The position numbers and the translations under genes were made by a program. Positions 31,574-40,085 of a DNA stretch of 64,000 bases are shown in pieces (the first letter of the stretch is position 1; the number at the start of each line of letters is the position of its first letter). This DNA is from Orlajensenia sp037404875 (GTDB lineage Bacteria > Actinomycetota > Actinomycetes > Actinomycetales > Microbacteriaceae), in contig NZ_JBBELO010000017.1 in assembly GCF_037404875.1 (NCBI RefSeq), positions 1 to 64,000 on the forward strand, read 5' to 3'. The notes beneath the pieces were generated by a model, which was not told the DNA's origin, made no database searches, and worked only from the letters and a program-made list of their open reading frames with translations.

Positions 31574-32974
31574 TCAGAACAGACGTGCTTCACGCCTCCG
31601 ACGACGAGTGACCAGCGCGCCCACGCCTACGATGACGGCGAGCACGGCCAGCACCGACGCCTGCGTGTTGTCGCTGCCCGTCTTCGCCAGCCCGCCACCG
31701 CCACCGCCGCTGCCGGTGGTCGAGGCCCGGTTTGTGATCGTGAGAACGACGGGAACGTCGCTGCTGACAGTGGCGAGGTGGGGACTGTCGTCGAGCTGGT
31801 ATCCGGTCGGCGCTACTGTCTCCACGACGGAGTAGTCCCCGACAGGCAGGCCGTCGATCGATGCGTTGCCGGCGCTGTCGGTCGTCATCGTACCCACAGT
31901 GTCGCCCGCACCGGTGAAGACCGTGAACTGCGCACCGGCTAGCGGGATCGACGCGTTGGCGGCATCGACTTTGTGCACGCTGATCGAGCCGAGTTGCTGC
32001 TCCGTGATGGTGAGCTCCGCGGTGGCCCTGACCGTCGCGAAGGTCGCCATCGATGCGACGATGATGTCCTGGGTCCTGACATCGGGGGTGGCGCTCGTGA
32101 TGATGGTGCCCGGGAGTATGGGGGCATTCTGTACCGTGGCGCTGATGGTGACGTTCGTACCCGGCGGCAGCGAGCGAGCGTCGATCCAGAAGCTGTCGTC
32201 GTCACCGATCGGACCTGTGATGGGGTCCCCGTCGTCATCCACCACAGCGCCCGCATCGACCGTGACGGTAGCGCCCGTGGGCGACGTCGTCTCGACGACG
32301 AAGGGACCTGCGAGAGTTCCGGCGGGTGCCGTCGGGTCATCCGGTGTGATGTCCAGCACGCTCACGGGCTCCGTTCCGGTCGCTTCAGCGTGGTCGAGCA
32401 GCCAGACCATCAGCTGCTGGATCACGGTGGAACGCGGGTACGTCGCCACATCCTGCGGCACTGTCGTTGGCGACGGGAACAACCGCCCGCCGGCGAGGGC
32501 GGGATCGGTCAGGTTCCAGATCGCGAACTGAGTTGCGGTGATCGCGTCCTGATCGGTGATACCGGTTATCCCTGTCGTCGCTGACAACTGTGCGCCCGTG
32601 AACGCCGGATACGCGTTCTGCAGGATCCACTGGACCTCGGCGGCGTTGGCATTGAACTCGTTCCGAGACGCATCCGACCACGACGCCGTCTGATAGGGCT
32701 CGAGGATGGCGATCGGGATCGCGGCCTCGACGCAGTAGGAGAGGGTGGACGTCGTCGCCCCGCCGTCGTCCGTCCAGGTCACGCGGAACATGTCACCGTT
32801 CTTGCCCGCGACGGTGCCGTCAGGCTGCGGCATGCCGTAGAGAGAGCCCTTGTTGGAGTTCGTCGGGACACCCCTGGGGTCAGCCGTCGCGACCCCCGCG
32901 CCCAACACCGCCAAGACCAGGCCGACGACGCCACCGATCAGGCCGATTCGACGCCATCGCGCATCCGACTTCAT
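31574..32974 (-). CDS. Thioester-domain adhesin with CnaB domain and LAKTG sorting signal
   Basis: Cell-wall-anchored surface protein of 466 residues. After a signal peptide (cleaved near TADP, residues 30-33) comes a thioester domain: Cys81 in SYCVEAAIP and Gln149 in ATQFAIWNLTD fit the Cys-Gln thioester bond of Gram-positive adhesins, which can bind host or environmental amines covalently. A long beta-rich stalk leads to a CnaB/SpaA-like domain (328-415; Lys in SVHKVD, Glu in VVETVAPTGY) likely to form an isopeptide bond. A glycine linker precedes LAKTG (429-433), a membrane helix and an Arg-rich tail. It is divergent from the pilin-sortase pair and probably the pilus tip or minor subunit. 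Confidence 0.88.
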   Translation of the reverse strand: MKSDARWRRIGLIGGVVGLVLAVLGAGVATADPRGVPTNSNKGSLYGMPQPDGTVAGKNGDMFRVTWTDDGGATTSTLSYCVEAAIPIAILEPYQTASWSDASRNEFNANAAEVQWILQNAYPAFTGAQLSATTGITGITDQDAITATQFAIWNLTDPALAGGRLFPSPTTVPQDVATYPRSTVIQQLMVWLLDHAEATGTEPVSVLDITPDDPTAPAGTLAGPFVVETTSPTGATVTVDAGAVVDDDGDPITGPIGDDDSFWIDARSLPPGTNVTISATVQNAPILPGTIITSATPDVRTQDIIVASMATFATVRATAELTITEQQLGSISVHKVDAANASIPLAGAQFTVFTGAGDTVGTMTTDSAGNASIDGLPVGDYSVVETVAPTGYQLDDSPHLATVSSDVPVVLTITNRASTTGSGGGGGGLAKTGSDNTQASVLAVLAVIVGVGALVTRRRRREARLF

Positions 32975-33045
32975 AGGCAGATTCCCAACATGAGTTGGCT
33001 GCTCAGTATTCTCGAGCAGCACCGTCCGTGGAGTTCAACGTGCTT

Positions 33046-33059
33046 CGAGGTTAGCCTCG
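33046..33059. promoter_or_regulatory. Inverted repeat with DtxR/IdeR-like core in the pilus intergenic region
   Basis: The 246-base spacer between the divergent adhesin and pilin genes contains the inverted repeat CGAGG-TTAG-CCTCG. Its interior AGGTTAGCCT equals the left half of the DtxR/IdeR iron-box core; the right half diverges. Two further hairpins lie in the spacer: GCTGCTC/GAGCAGC at 32998-33020 and CGGCACGG/CCGTGCCG near 33085-33115. This may be a regulatory region for the pilus locus; iron control is only a guess. Confidence 0.35.
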
Positions 33060-33220
33060 CACTTTGGCCCCTACAAGGGGGGGCGGCACGGCGCACTTGC
33101 GGCCACCGTGCCGTTCGGACAACAATGACAGAGGCGAGGGATGCTCAGATCGGCTCGGATATCCATGCCGGTCGTCCCTCGGGTCCGTGGCGTGGGGACG
33201 CCCGGGAGGGAGCTGAGGAC

Positions 33221-34741
33221 GTGTTCCGTATCTCCAGACAGGCGCTCATGCGCGCCTCGGCCGCCGTTGCCGTCGGCGTCGTCCTTGCTGTCAGCGCAGG
33301 TGGCGCAGCACAGGCGGCGTCGCCGAACCTTATCGACCCGAGCGCACTGGGCTCGATCACCGTCCACAAGTTCGAGTCTCCGCCCGGCGGCGACAGCGGC
33401 CTGCCCAACGACGGCTCCGCTATCGATCCGTCGCAACTGGCCGGCCTCACGCCGCTCGCCGGCGTGACCTACACGCTGCAGCGCGTCGACCCGGCAACCT
33501 ACGACCTCACGACGAATCAAGGCTGGACGAACCTCTCGAGCTTGACTGTCGAAGAGGCGACGACGGCTCCCTTCGACAGTCAGGCATCCGCCACCACCGC
33601 AGCCGAGGGCGTCGCCGCATTCGCCAACCTGCCCGTCGGGGTGTACCTCGTGACGGAGACGGGCCTTCCGCCCGGCGGAGTCCCGAGCGCGCCCTTCCTC
33701 GTCACCGTCCCGCTGACCAACCCGAACGACACCACGCAGTGGCTGTACGACGTCAACGTGTATCCGAAAGACGACATCACGACAGCATCCAAGACGGTGA
33801 GCGACACTACGGCGATCGCCCTCGGCGACCCGGTCGTGTGGACCATCACGTCGGACATCCCACAGGCGACGGCGGTCGACGGGTACCGGATCGCGGACCC
33901 GATCGCATCGCAGCTGACGTATGCCTTGGGTTCCACCATCGTGGCCCTCGGGGGAACTCCGCTCGTATTCGGCGTCGACTATGCAGAGACCTATGCGCAG
34001 ACCGACCCTGCTCTGGCCGATCCAGTGCTGTTCCCGAACACGCTCCAGATCGACCTCCTCGCACCTGGCCTGGCGAAGCTCGAGGCGGACCCCGCGGGAC
34101 AGGTTTCGACGACCGTGAAGACAACGGTCGCCCAGATCGGCGAGATCCCGAACACCGCGTGGATCTATCCGGACCTCGCCAGTCAGACGATCACGCCCGG
34201 GCAGCCCGGCGGCCCGACTCCGACCGACGATCCGGTGACGAAGTTCGGCAACGTGACGCTGCACAAGACGTCGACGGTCGATCCGACGATCAACCTCGCC
34301 GGCGCGAAGTTCGCCGTGTACCCGACTCTGCCGGATGCCCAGAACGACACGAACCGCATCGACATCAGCGGAGTCAGCACCTGGGCGACCGACGCCAACG
34401 GGAACGTCACCATCGACGGCCTGCGTTTCTCCGGCTGGGCCGACAATCAGGCTCTCCTCCCGTCGGACCCCGGCTATCAGCCGTACTACGTCGCCGAGAT
34501 CGCCGCCCCGTCCGGCTACGACCTGCTCGCTCAGCCCGTCCAGGTCGTCGTCGATGACCTCGACAACGAGGTCGACTACCTCCTTGCCGATCCGCCGCAC
34601 AACGGCGGCTTCCCCCTTCCGTTCACGGGAAGCATGATCGGCGCGTCGCTGTTCTACGGCGCAGGAGCGGTCATCCTGGCCGGCGCGATTCTTCTTCTTA
34701 TCCGAAGCCGCCGCAAGGCAGCAGCTCGCGCGCACGACTGA
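33221..34741 (+). CDS. Major pilin subunit, isopeptide-forming SpaA/SpaH type, LPFTG
   Basis: Sortase-assembled pilin of 506 residues. A signal peptide with cleavage near AAQAAS (about residue 33) is followed by an N-terminal domain ending in the pilin motif VNVYPKD, whose Lys183 is the likely site of inter-subunit linkage. Middle and C-terminal Ig-like/CnaB domains follow (344-455; VTLHKT, and the E-box YYVAEIAAPSGY with Glu426). The sorting signal LPFTG (466-470) precedes a membrane helix and basic tail. GTG 33221 is chosen because GGGAGGGAG lies eight bases upstream and the signal peptide then has normal length. It is followed after 12 bases by its sortase. Confidence 0.9.
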   Translation: MFRISRQALMRASAAVAVGVVLAVSAGGAAQAASPNLIDPSALGSITVHKFESPPGGDSGLPNDGSAIDPSQLAGLTPLAGVTYTLQRVDPATYDLTTNQGWTNLSSLTVEEATTAPFDSQASATTAAEGVAAFANLPVGVYLVTETGLPPGGVPSAPFLVTVPLTNPNDTTQWLYDVNVYPKDDITTASKTVSDTTAIALGDPVVWTITSDIPQATAVDGYRIADPIASQLTYALGSTIVALGGTPLVFGVDYAETYAQTDPALADPVLFPNTLQIDLLAPGLAKLEADPAGQVSTTVKTTVAQIGEIPNTAWIYPDLASQTITPGQPGGPTPTDDPVTKFGNVTLHKTSTVDPTINLAGAKFAVYPTLPDAQNDTNRIDISGVSTWATDANGNVTIDGLRFSGWADNQALLPSDPGYQPYYVAEIAAPSGYDLLAQPVQVVVDDLDNEVDYLLADPPHNGGFPLPFTGSMIGASLFYGAGAVILAGAILLLIRSRRKAAARAHD

Positions 34742-34753
34742 GGCTCGGCGGGC

Positions 34754-35617
34754 GTGACCAAGGGCGGAGAGACCCGCCGGCGCGGCATCTTCCAGCGGAT
34801 GCTCGTGCTCGTGGTCGCGGCTGCTGGACTGGGCATCATCCTGTACCCGGCCGCCGGCTCGTGGATGAGCGCTGCGGCCATCAGCAACGACCTGAAGGCG
34901 TATGAGCAGCAGGTCGAACGCTCGGCGTCGTCGAGCAATCAGCAATCCCTCGCCGCCGCCCGAGCGTACAACGCGAACATCCCGCACGGGGCACTACGCG
35001 ATCCGTACTCCTCCGCGACGAGTCGCCAGCAGGCCACGGACGACTATCAGAACTACCTGCGTCAGCTGGAGATGCCGGGCAGGTACGCCATGGGCACGGT
35101 AAGGATCCCGTCGATCGGAGTGAACCTGCCGATCTACCACGGCACGTCCGACGCCGCGCTCGACCGCGGGGCCGGACACCTCTACGGATCTTCACTCCCC
35201 GTCGGCGGTCCGAGCACGCACGCGGTCGTCACAGCGCACGCGGGCCTGCCGAACGCGACGATGTTCACCGACCTGCAGAAGGTGCGCAAGGGCGACACCT
35301 TCGCCGTCACGGTCCTCGACCAGACCCTCTACTACCGGGTCGACCAGATCACGGTGACCCTTCCCAACGACACAACGGCACTCGACATCGTTCCGGGCGA
35401 GGATTACGTCACGCTCCTTACCTGCACACCGATCAACGTGAACTCGCACCGCCTGCTCGTGCGCGGAGAACGCATCGCCCCACCCGAGACAGCATCCGGT
35501 ATGGTCGTGAAAACCAATCCCGGATTTCCTTGGTTCATTCCGATCTTCGTCGCCGGTGTCGCGGTCATCGGCGCGCTCCTCTACCGTCGCCGTGACGCGG
35601 CGCAAAGAGCCGCCTGA
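34754..35617 (+). CDS. Class C (pilus-polymerising) sortase
   Basis: Membrane transpeptidase of 287 residues. It has an N-terminal membrane helix (about 15-40), a lid motif DPY at 83-85, the catalytic triad His162 (TAHAGL), Cys224 (LLTCTP) and Arg233 (SHRLLVRGER), and a second C-terminal membrane helix (about 256-276) with a basic tail. The C-terminal helix and the lid are class C features. It should join pilin monomers through LPFTG and the pilin-motif Lys, and may attach the neighbouring adhesin. GTG 34754 follows the pilin stop by 12 bases, so the two are cotranscribed. Confidence 0.93.
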   Translation: MTKGGETRRRGIFQRMLVLVVAAAGLGIILYPAAGSWMSAAAISNDLKAYEQQVERSASSSNQQSLAAARAYNANIPHGALRDPYSSATSRQQATDDYQNYLRQLEMPGRYAMGTVRIPSIGVNLPIYHGTSDAALDRGAGHLYGSSLPVGGPSTHAVVTAHAGLPNATMFTDLQKVRKGDTFAVTVLDQTLYYRVDQITVTLPNDTTALDIVPGEDYVTLLTCTPINVNSHRLLVRGERIAPPETASGMVVKTNPGFPWFIPIFVAGVAVIGALLYRRRDAAQRAA

Positions 35618-35681
35618 CCAACTGTCGAAATGCGATTCTGGCAACCGCTGCGATCGCGCCTTCAGACCTCCGGTGCGCGCC

Positions 35682-38042
35682 TCACTGCTTCGCCATCGCC
35701 ACCCGGAAGCGCTCCTCGGGCGAGATGAGGTGGTCGAGATCCTCGGCTGCCGCGTCGATGTCGAGCTGGACCCAGGCGATCCGGCCGGTGAACTCGTTGC
35801 CACTCGGTCCGTACTCCTCCGAGACGGGAGCACCCGCATCGCTTCCGACCTCGGTGGTCTCGTCCATCGAGAAGATGCCCCAGTGGGTTCTTTCGACGCG
35901 GCCGGATCCTGCCGACGTCCCGTCGATGTAGAGGGTCACGTCGCCACCCTTTCCGATGCCGCCGCCGTCGTAGACGAACTCCATCCGCACCTGGTGGGTA
36001 CCGGTCGGCAACGGCGCTTCCGCACCGACGTAGTAATAGCGAGCGCCGGTGAAGTTGTAGGCGTAGCGCAGCCTTCCGTCGAGCGCGTACAACGACCAGC
36101 CGCCGGTCTGGCCGCCCTGGGCGACGATCACACCCTCAGCGCCCTCCTCGGGCACGGTGATCTCCGCCGCGACGGAGTGCGATTTGTTGCGGATATTGAT
36201 CACGACGTTCTCCTGCAGCCGTCGCATCCCGCCGTACAGAACCTGGCTGTCGCCGACGACAGGGTTGGGACGGCCCGCGAGATCCGCGTTGAATCGCTCG
36301 GCGAAACGCGGCTCCAGCGGGAACACGTTGTACTTGCCCGCCTCGAGTTCGAAGAGCCTCTGCAGGGCTTTGAGCTTCTCGGGCAGCTCGGCGGCCAGAT
36401 CGTGGGCCTGCGTCCAGTCGACAGCGGTGTCGTACAACTCCCAGACGTCAGCGTCCACGTCTTCACTCCGACCGGAGAACTCCCACGGCGTCGCGTGCTT
36501 CGTCACCGCGGTCCAGCCCTTGTGATAAATGCCGCGATTGCACATCATCTCGAAGTACTGCGTCTCGTGTCGTTCGGCCGCCTTTTCGTCGTCGAAGCTG
36601 TAGGCCATGCTCACCCCGTGCAACGGTTCCTGCTGCACGCCGTTGACGGCGGTGGGGAACGGGAGGCCCGCGGCCTCGAGCACCGTCGGGACCACGTCGA
36701 TCACGTGGTGGAACTGCTGCCGGATCTCGCCCTTCGACTCGATGCGGCTCGGCCAGTGCACGATCGTGCCGTTACGGGTGCCGCCGAAGTGCGAGGCGAT
36801 CTGCTTCGTCCACTGGTAGGGCGTGTCCATCGCGTGGGCCCAGCCGACGGCGTAGTGGTTGTATGCCCGCGGAGTGCCGAGGTCGTCGATCCGGTCGATG
36901 AGCCATTCCGGGGTCGACAGGTCGGGGGCCTCGGAGACCATGATCTCGTTGGTCGTGCCGATCAGGGTGCCCTCCCCGGATGCGCCGTTGTCGCCGATGA
37001 TGTAGTAGATCAGCGTGTCATCGAGGATGCCGAGTTCGTCGAGGCAGTCGATGACCCGGCCGACATGGTGGTCGGCGTACTCGAGGAAGGCCGCGTAGAC
37101 CTCCATCTCGCGGGCGAGGACCGGCTTGAGCTCCTCGGGCTGGTCGTCCCAGGCGGGGATCTCGCTGGGGCGCGCGGTCAGGTCGGCGTCGGCGGGAATG
37201 ACGCCGAGCTGCTTCTGGCGGGCGAACATCTCATCGCGGAGCGCATCCCATCCCGCGTCGAAGCGGCCCCGGTACTTCGCGATCCACTCCTCGGGGACGT
37301 GATGCGGGGCGTGCGTCGCGCCGGGCGCCAGATAGGTGAAGAACGGCTTGTCGGGTGCCATCGACTTCTGCTGCGTGATCCACGAGATGGTGTGGTCGGC
37401 CAGGTCGGCCATGAGGTGGTAGCCCTCCTCGGGCGTTCCCCACGGCTCGACGGGGGTCGTCTGTTCGTAGAGCGCCGGGTACCACTGGTTGTTCTCTCCA
37501 CCGATGAATCCGTAGAAGTACTCGAAGCCGCCGCCGGGATGCGGCCAGTGGTCGAACGGGCCGATCGGGCTCGATTCGAACACGGGCACCTCGTGGCACT
37601 TGCCGATCTGGGCGGTCGAGTAGCCGTTCAACCGCAGGATCTCCGCGAGCGGGGCGCACGTGTTCGGGCGCAGCGAGTTGTAGCCGGGGGCCGAGGTGGC
37701 CATCTCTGTGATCGCACCCATGCCGACGGCGTGGTGATTCCGCCCGGACAGCAGGGCAGCCCGCGTGGGCGAGCACAACGCGGTGGTGTGGAAACGGTTG
37801 TACTTCAGACCGGATGCCGCCAGACGCTCCGCCGTCGGCGTCGCACACGGTCCCCCGAACGCACTCGATGCGCCGAACCCGACGTCGTCCAGCAGAACCA
37901 CCAACACGTTCGGCGCACCCGCGGGCGGACGCAACGGCGTGATGGGCGGAAACTTCGTGTCGGGATCCTTCGTCGTGTACGTGGTGAGAGTGACCGGCTT
38001 CGTGTCGGGAATCGGCAGCACCTGGCGGGGAATCTCAGTCAT
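35682..38042 (-). CDS. Type I arylsulfatase
   Basis: Sulfatase of 786 residues. The metal-binding LLDDVGFG (Asp52 and Asp53) and the formylglycine motif CSPTRAALLSGR, with Cys90 as the residue to be oxidised, mark a type I enzyme. Further matches are GMGAITEMATSAPGYN, the TYLAPGATHAPHH substrate region and YIIGDNGASGEG. The C-terminal ~220 residues look like a beta-rich, concanavalin-like module found in large arylsulfatases. No signal peptide is present, so it is probably cytosolic. It releases sulfate from organic sulfate esters. A formylglycine-generating enzyme is not encoded nearby. ATG 38042 has GAGGG upstream. It converges on the sortase gene. Confidence 0.93.
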   Translation of the reverse strand: MTEIPRQVLPIPDTKPVTLTTYTTKDPDTKFPPITPLRPPAGAPNVLVVLLDDVGFGASSAFGGPCATPTAERLAASGLKYNRFHTTALCSPTRAALLSGRNHHAVGMGAITEMATSAPGYNSLRPNTCAPLAEILRLNGYSTAQIGKCHEVPVFESSPIGPFDHWPHPGGGFEYFYGFIGGENNQWYPALYEQTTPVEPWGTPEEGYHLMADLADHTISWITQQKSMAPDKPFFTYLAPGATHAPHHVPEEWIAKYRGRFDAGWDALRDEMFARQKQLGVIPADADLTARPSEIPAWDDQPEELKPVLAREMEVYAAFLEYADHHVGRVIDCLDELGILDDTLIYYIIGDNGASGEGTLIGTTNEIMVSEAPDLSTPEWLIDRIDDLGTPRAYNHYAVGWAHAMDTPYQWTKQIASHFGGTRNGTIVHWPSRIESKGEIRQQFHHVIDVVPTVLEAAGLPFPTAVNGVQQEPLHGVSMAYSFDDEKAAERHETQYFEMMCNRGIYHKGWTAVTKHATPWEFSGRSEDVDADVWELYDTAVDWTQAHDLAAELPEKLKALQRLFELEAGKYNVFPLEPRFAERFNADLAGRPNPVVGDSQVLYGGMRRLQENVVINIRNKSHSVAAEITVPEEGAEGVIVAQGGQTGGWSLYALDGRLRYAYNFTGARYYYVGAEAPLPTGTHQVRMEFVYDGGGIGKGGDVTLYIDGTSAGSGRVERTHWGIFSMDETTEVGSDAGAPVSEEYGPSGNEFTGRIAWVQLDIDAAAEDLDHLISPEERFRVAMAKQ

Positions 38043-38244
38043 CGAAAGCACCCTCTTCTCTCAACACACGCGAATGTCTTCACCCTACGCACGCCGCGCC
38101 TCGCGAACCAGAGCACGGTAGACGACCGGCTTCCGATCAGCCCTCGTCGTTGTAGTAGGGCCACGGAAGGAAGCGCCGCTCGCCGCGACGGTCCGGGCCG
38201 TTGGATGATGGGGGCGAGAGTTGAACTCGATCGGCGGCCGCGAC

Positions 38245-39459
38245 TCAGACGCGCTCGAAGACCGCGGCGAGCGCCTGGCCGCCGCCGATGCACATCGTCT
38301 CGACCGCGAGTGAGCCGTCGAGAGCAGGCAGTTCGTGGGCGAGGGTCGCGAGCATCCGCAGCCCCGTCGCGCCGATGGGATGGCCGATCGAGATGCCGCT
38401 GCCGCGCGGGTTCAGCCGCGGATCCTCCGCGTCGATGCGCCAGTCCGCGAGGCAGACGAGAACCTGCACCGCGAACGCCTCGTTGAGCTCGATCACATCG
38501 ATGTCCGACCACGAGAGCCCGGCGCGCTGCAGGGCCCTGTTCGCGGCGGGCACGGGCGCGACGCCGAAGACGCGCGGATCATTTCCCGCGACCGCCCACG
38601 ACCGGAGCCGGAGCAGCGGAGTCAGTCCCAGCTCGTGGGCGCGCTGCGGGGTCGTGACGATTGCGGCGGCCGCTGCATCGTTCTGACCGCTGGAGTTGCC
38701 GGCCGTGACCGTCGCATCCGGGTCGTCGCGGCCGAGGATGGGGCGCAGTCCAGCCAGGGCCTCCAGCGTCGTGTCGGCCCGGGGATTCTCGTCGTGGAGG
38801 ACGACGACGTCGCCGCGTCTGCCCGGGATGGTCACCGGCACGAGTTCCGCGTCGAAGGCTCCGGACTCCTGTGCTGCGACAGCACGCTGGTGCGACCGGA
38901 GCGCGTAGGCGTCCTGAGCCTCTCGCGGGATGCCGTACTGGCGTCGCAGTTCTTCCGCCGAGCCGATATTCCCATCGGGCGTCGGGAAATTCCGGCCCCC
39001 GACCGTCTCGCGGCCACGGGCGAGCGCGTCGTGCAGCAGCAGACCGCCGGGAGGGAGGCCCCATCGCCCCTGCTCGGTGTACAGAGGCGCGAGCGACATC
39101 GATTCCGCCCCGAGGGCGATCAGCACGTCGCCGGCGCCGGTCTGCACCTCCATGGCGGCATTGATCACGGCCTGCAGCCCCGAACCGCAGCGGCGGTCCA
39201 GCTGGTAGCCGGTTGTCGTCACGGGAAAGCCGGCGTTCAGCGCGGCGACGCGTCCGAAGGCGGGCGCCTCCATCGTCGGGTACCCCTGTGAGCCGATGAC
39301 GCCCTCCACCGCCGCCGGATCGATGCCCGTCCGCTCGACCAGAGCGCGCAACACCGTCTCGGCGAGCTGCAGAGCAGGGAGGGGCGCGAGCGCGCCGCCC
39401 ATCCGCCCGACCGGCGTCCGGAGGGGCGAACAGATCACGACCTCGCGCAGCTCAGGCAT
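38245..39459 (-). CDS. Thiolase family acetyl-CoA acyltransferase (PcaF/PaaJ-like)
   Basis: Thiolase of 404 residues with all catalytic residues: Cys91 in DRRCGSGLQA, His360 in GHPIGATG and Cys390 in MCIGGGQA. Its start overlaps the stop of a broken CoA-transferase beta-subunit gene by eight bases, the usual coupling of pcaJ-pcaF or similar operons. That favours cleavage of 3-oxoadipyl-CoA or another 3-oxoacyl-CoA. With the upstream partner decayed, it could still serve the final thiolytic step of the paa pathway, since PcaF and PaaJ catalyse the same reaction; this is inference. No paaJ is linked to the paa genes in the window. Confidence 0.88.
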   Translation of the reverse strand: MPELREVVICSPLRTPVGRMGGALAPLPALQLAETVLRALVERTGIDPAAVEGVIGSQGYPTMEAPAFGRVAALNAGFPVTTTGYQLDRRCGSGLQAVINAAMEVQTGAGDVLIALGAESMSLAPLYTEQGRWGLPPGGLLLHDALARGRETVGGRNFPTPDGNIGSAEELRRQYGIPREAQDAYALRSHQRAVAAQESGAFDAELVPVTIPGRRGDVVVLHDENPRADTTLEALAGLRPILGRDDPDATVTAGNSSGQNDAAAAAIVTTPQRAHELGLTPLLRLRSWAVAGNDPRVFGVAPVPAANRALQRAGLSWSDIDVIELNEAFAVQVLVCLADWRIDAEDPRLNPRGSGISIGHPIGATGLRMLATLAHELPALDGSLAVETMCIGGGQALAAVFERV

Positions 39460-39742
39460 CCACGGCCTCCAACGCGATCGTGAGCGGGGCGCCGGTCGCG
39501 TCGATCACCTGCTGCTCGCTGACGCCGGGGGCGAGTTCCCGCAGCACGAGCCCGTCGTCCCCGACGTCGATGACCGCGAGGATGCCGACGACGCGGGCAC
39601 GGACAGTGGCGAAGGGCGTGCACTGTTGCGCGAGCTTCGCGGAACCGTCTTTCGCGCCGTGCTTCATGACCACCACGACCCTTTCGGCACCGGTCACGGG
39701 GTTCATGGCCCCGCCCATGCCCTAGACCATCTTGCCGGGGAG
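39452..39742 (-). pseudogene. Remnant of 3-oxoacid CoA-transferase subunit B
   Basis: Only the C-terminal ~95 codons of a CoA-transferase beta subunit (ScoB/PcaJ-like, normally about 210 residues) remain. Matching segments are GKMV, MGGAMNPVTGAERVVVVMKH, LAVIDVGDDGLVLRELAPGV and ATGAPL. Within GKMV-x-GMGGAM, where relatives have a Lys or Asn codon, the frame has a TAG stop, and homology ends about eight codons further upstream at a hairpin next to tRNA-Ser. The remaining ATG at 39718 could start an 88-residue peptide lacking the active-site Glu region. The gene is therefore both truncated and interrupted; the alpha subunit is gone. Confidence 0.85.
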
Positions 39743-39770
39743 GCCCAGCTGGCGACGCCGCCTGGGGCGG

Positions 39771-39805
39771 ATAGCCCGAACCCACGATCCGTGGGTTCGG
39801 GCTAT
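39771..39805 (-). terminator. Long perfect hairpin downstream of tRNA-Ser
   Basis: A perfect 16-base stem (ATAGCCCGAACCCACG at 39771-39786 and its complement at 39790-39805) with a three-base loop lies 23 bases after the tRNA-Ser 3' end, between it and the CoA-transferase remnant. It lacks a T-run but is strong enough to act as terminator or processing signal. It also marks the breakpoint beyond which the CoA-transferase gene is missing. Confidence 0.65.
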
Positions 39806-39827
39806 TCCGATGTCCTGAGACATCACA

Positions 39828-39917
39828 TGGCGGTACCGGTGGGATTTGAACCCACGGTGGACTTTCACCCACACAACTTTTCGAGAGTTGCACCTTCGGC
39901 CGCTCGGACACGGTACC
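39828..39917 (-). tRNA. tRNA-Ser(CGA)
   Basis: A 90-base tRNA on the minus strand. The acceptor stem pairs GGTACCG with CGGTACC, followed by discriminator G and an encoded CCA. The anticodon stem CAACT/AGTTG closes the loop CTCGAAA, giving anticodon CGA for UCG serine codons. A long variable arm (GTGGG...CCCAC type) and the T-loop GTTCAAATC identify a type II serine tRNA. Confidence 0.95.
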
Positions 39918-40085
39918 GCCGACGATTCTAATGGCGCGACGGCGCCATTGCGAATCGAGGCCGACCAGCTCCTCCTCCACCCGATGAACCTGGCGGCTTT
40001 TCCCGAGCGACGGCGCGCGTGCGAGCGGTGTCGGCAGCGGCACGTACGCTCGAAACCGCAGCGGTTGTTGCAGGCAGGAGACGAC

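Noticed and set aside
35556..38486. 976-codon open frame on the plus strand opposite the arylsulfatase gene
   Set aside because: The opposite strand encodes a complete sulfatase with its catalytic motif; this frame is its complement shadow.
39452..39718. Independent small gene of 88 codons beside the thiolase
   Set aside because: It is the C-terminal part of a CoA-transferase beta subunit with an in-frame stop just upstream, so it is reported as a pseudogene.
39771..39917. Integrated mobile element at tRNA-Ser
   Set aside because: No integrase, no repeated tRNA 3' end was noticed within the window, and flanking genes are ordinary chromosomal genes; only a deletion scar is supported.
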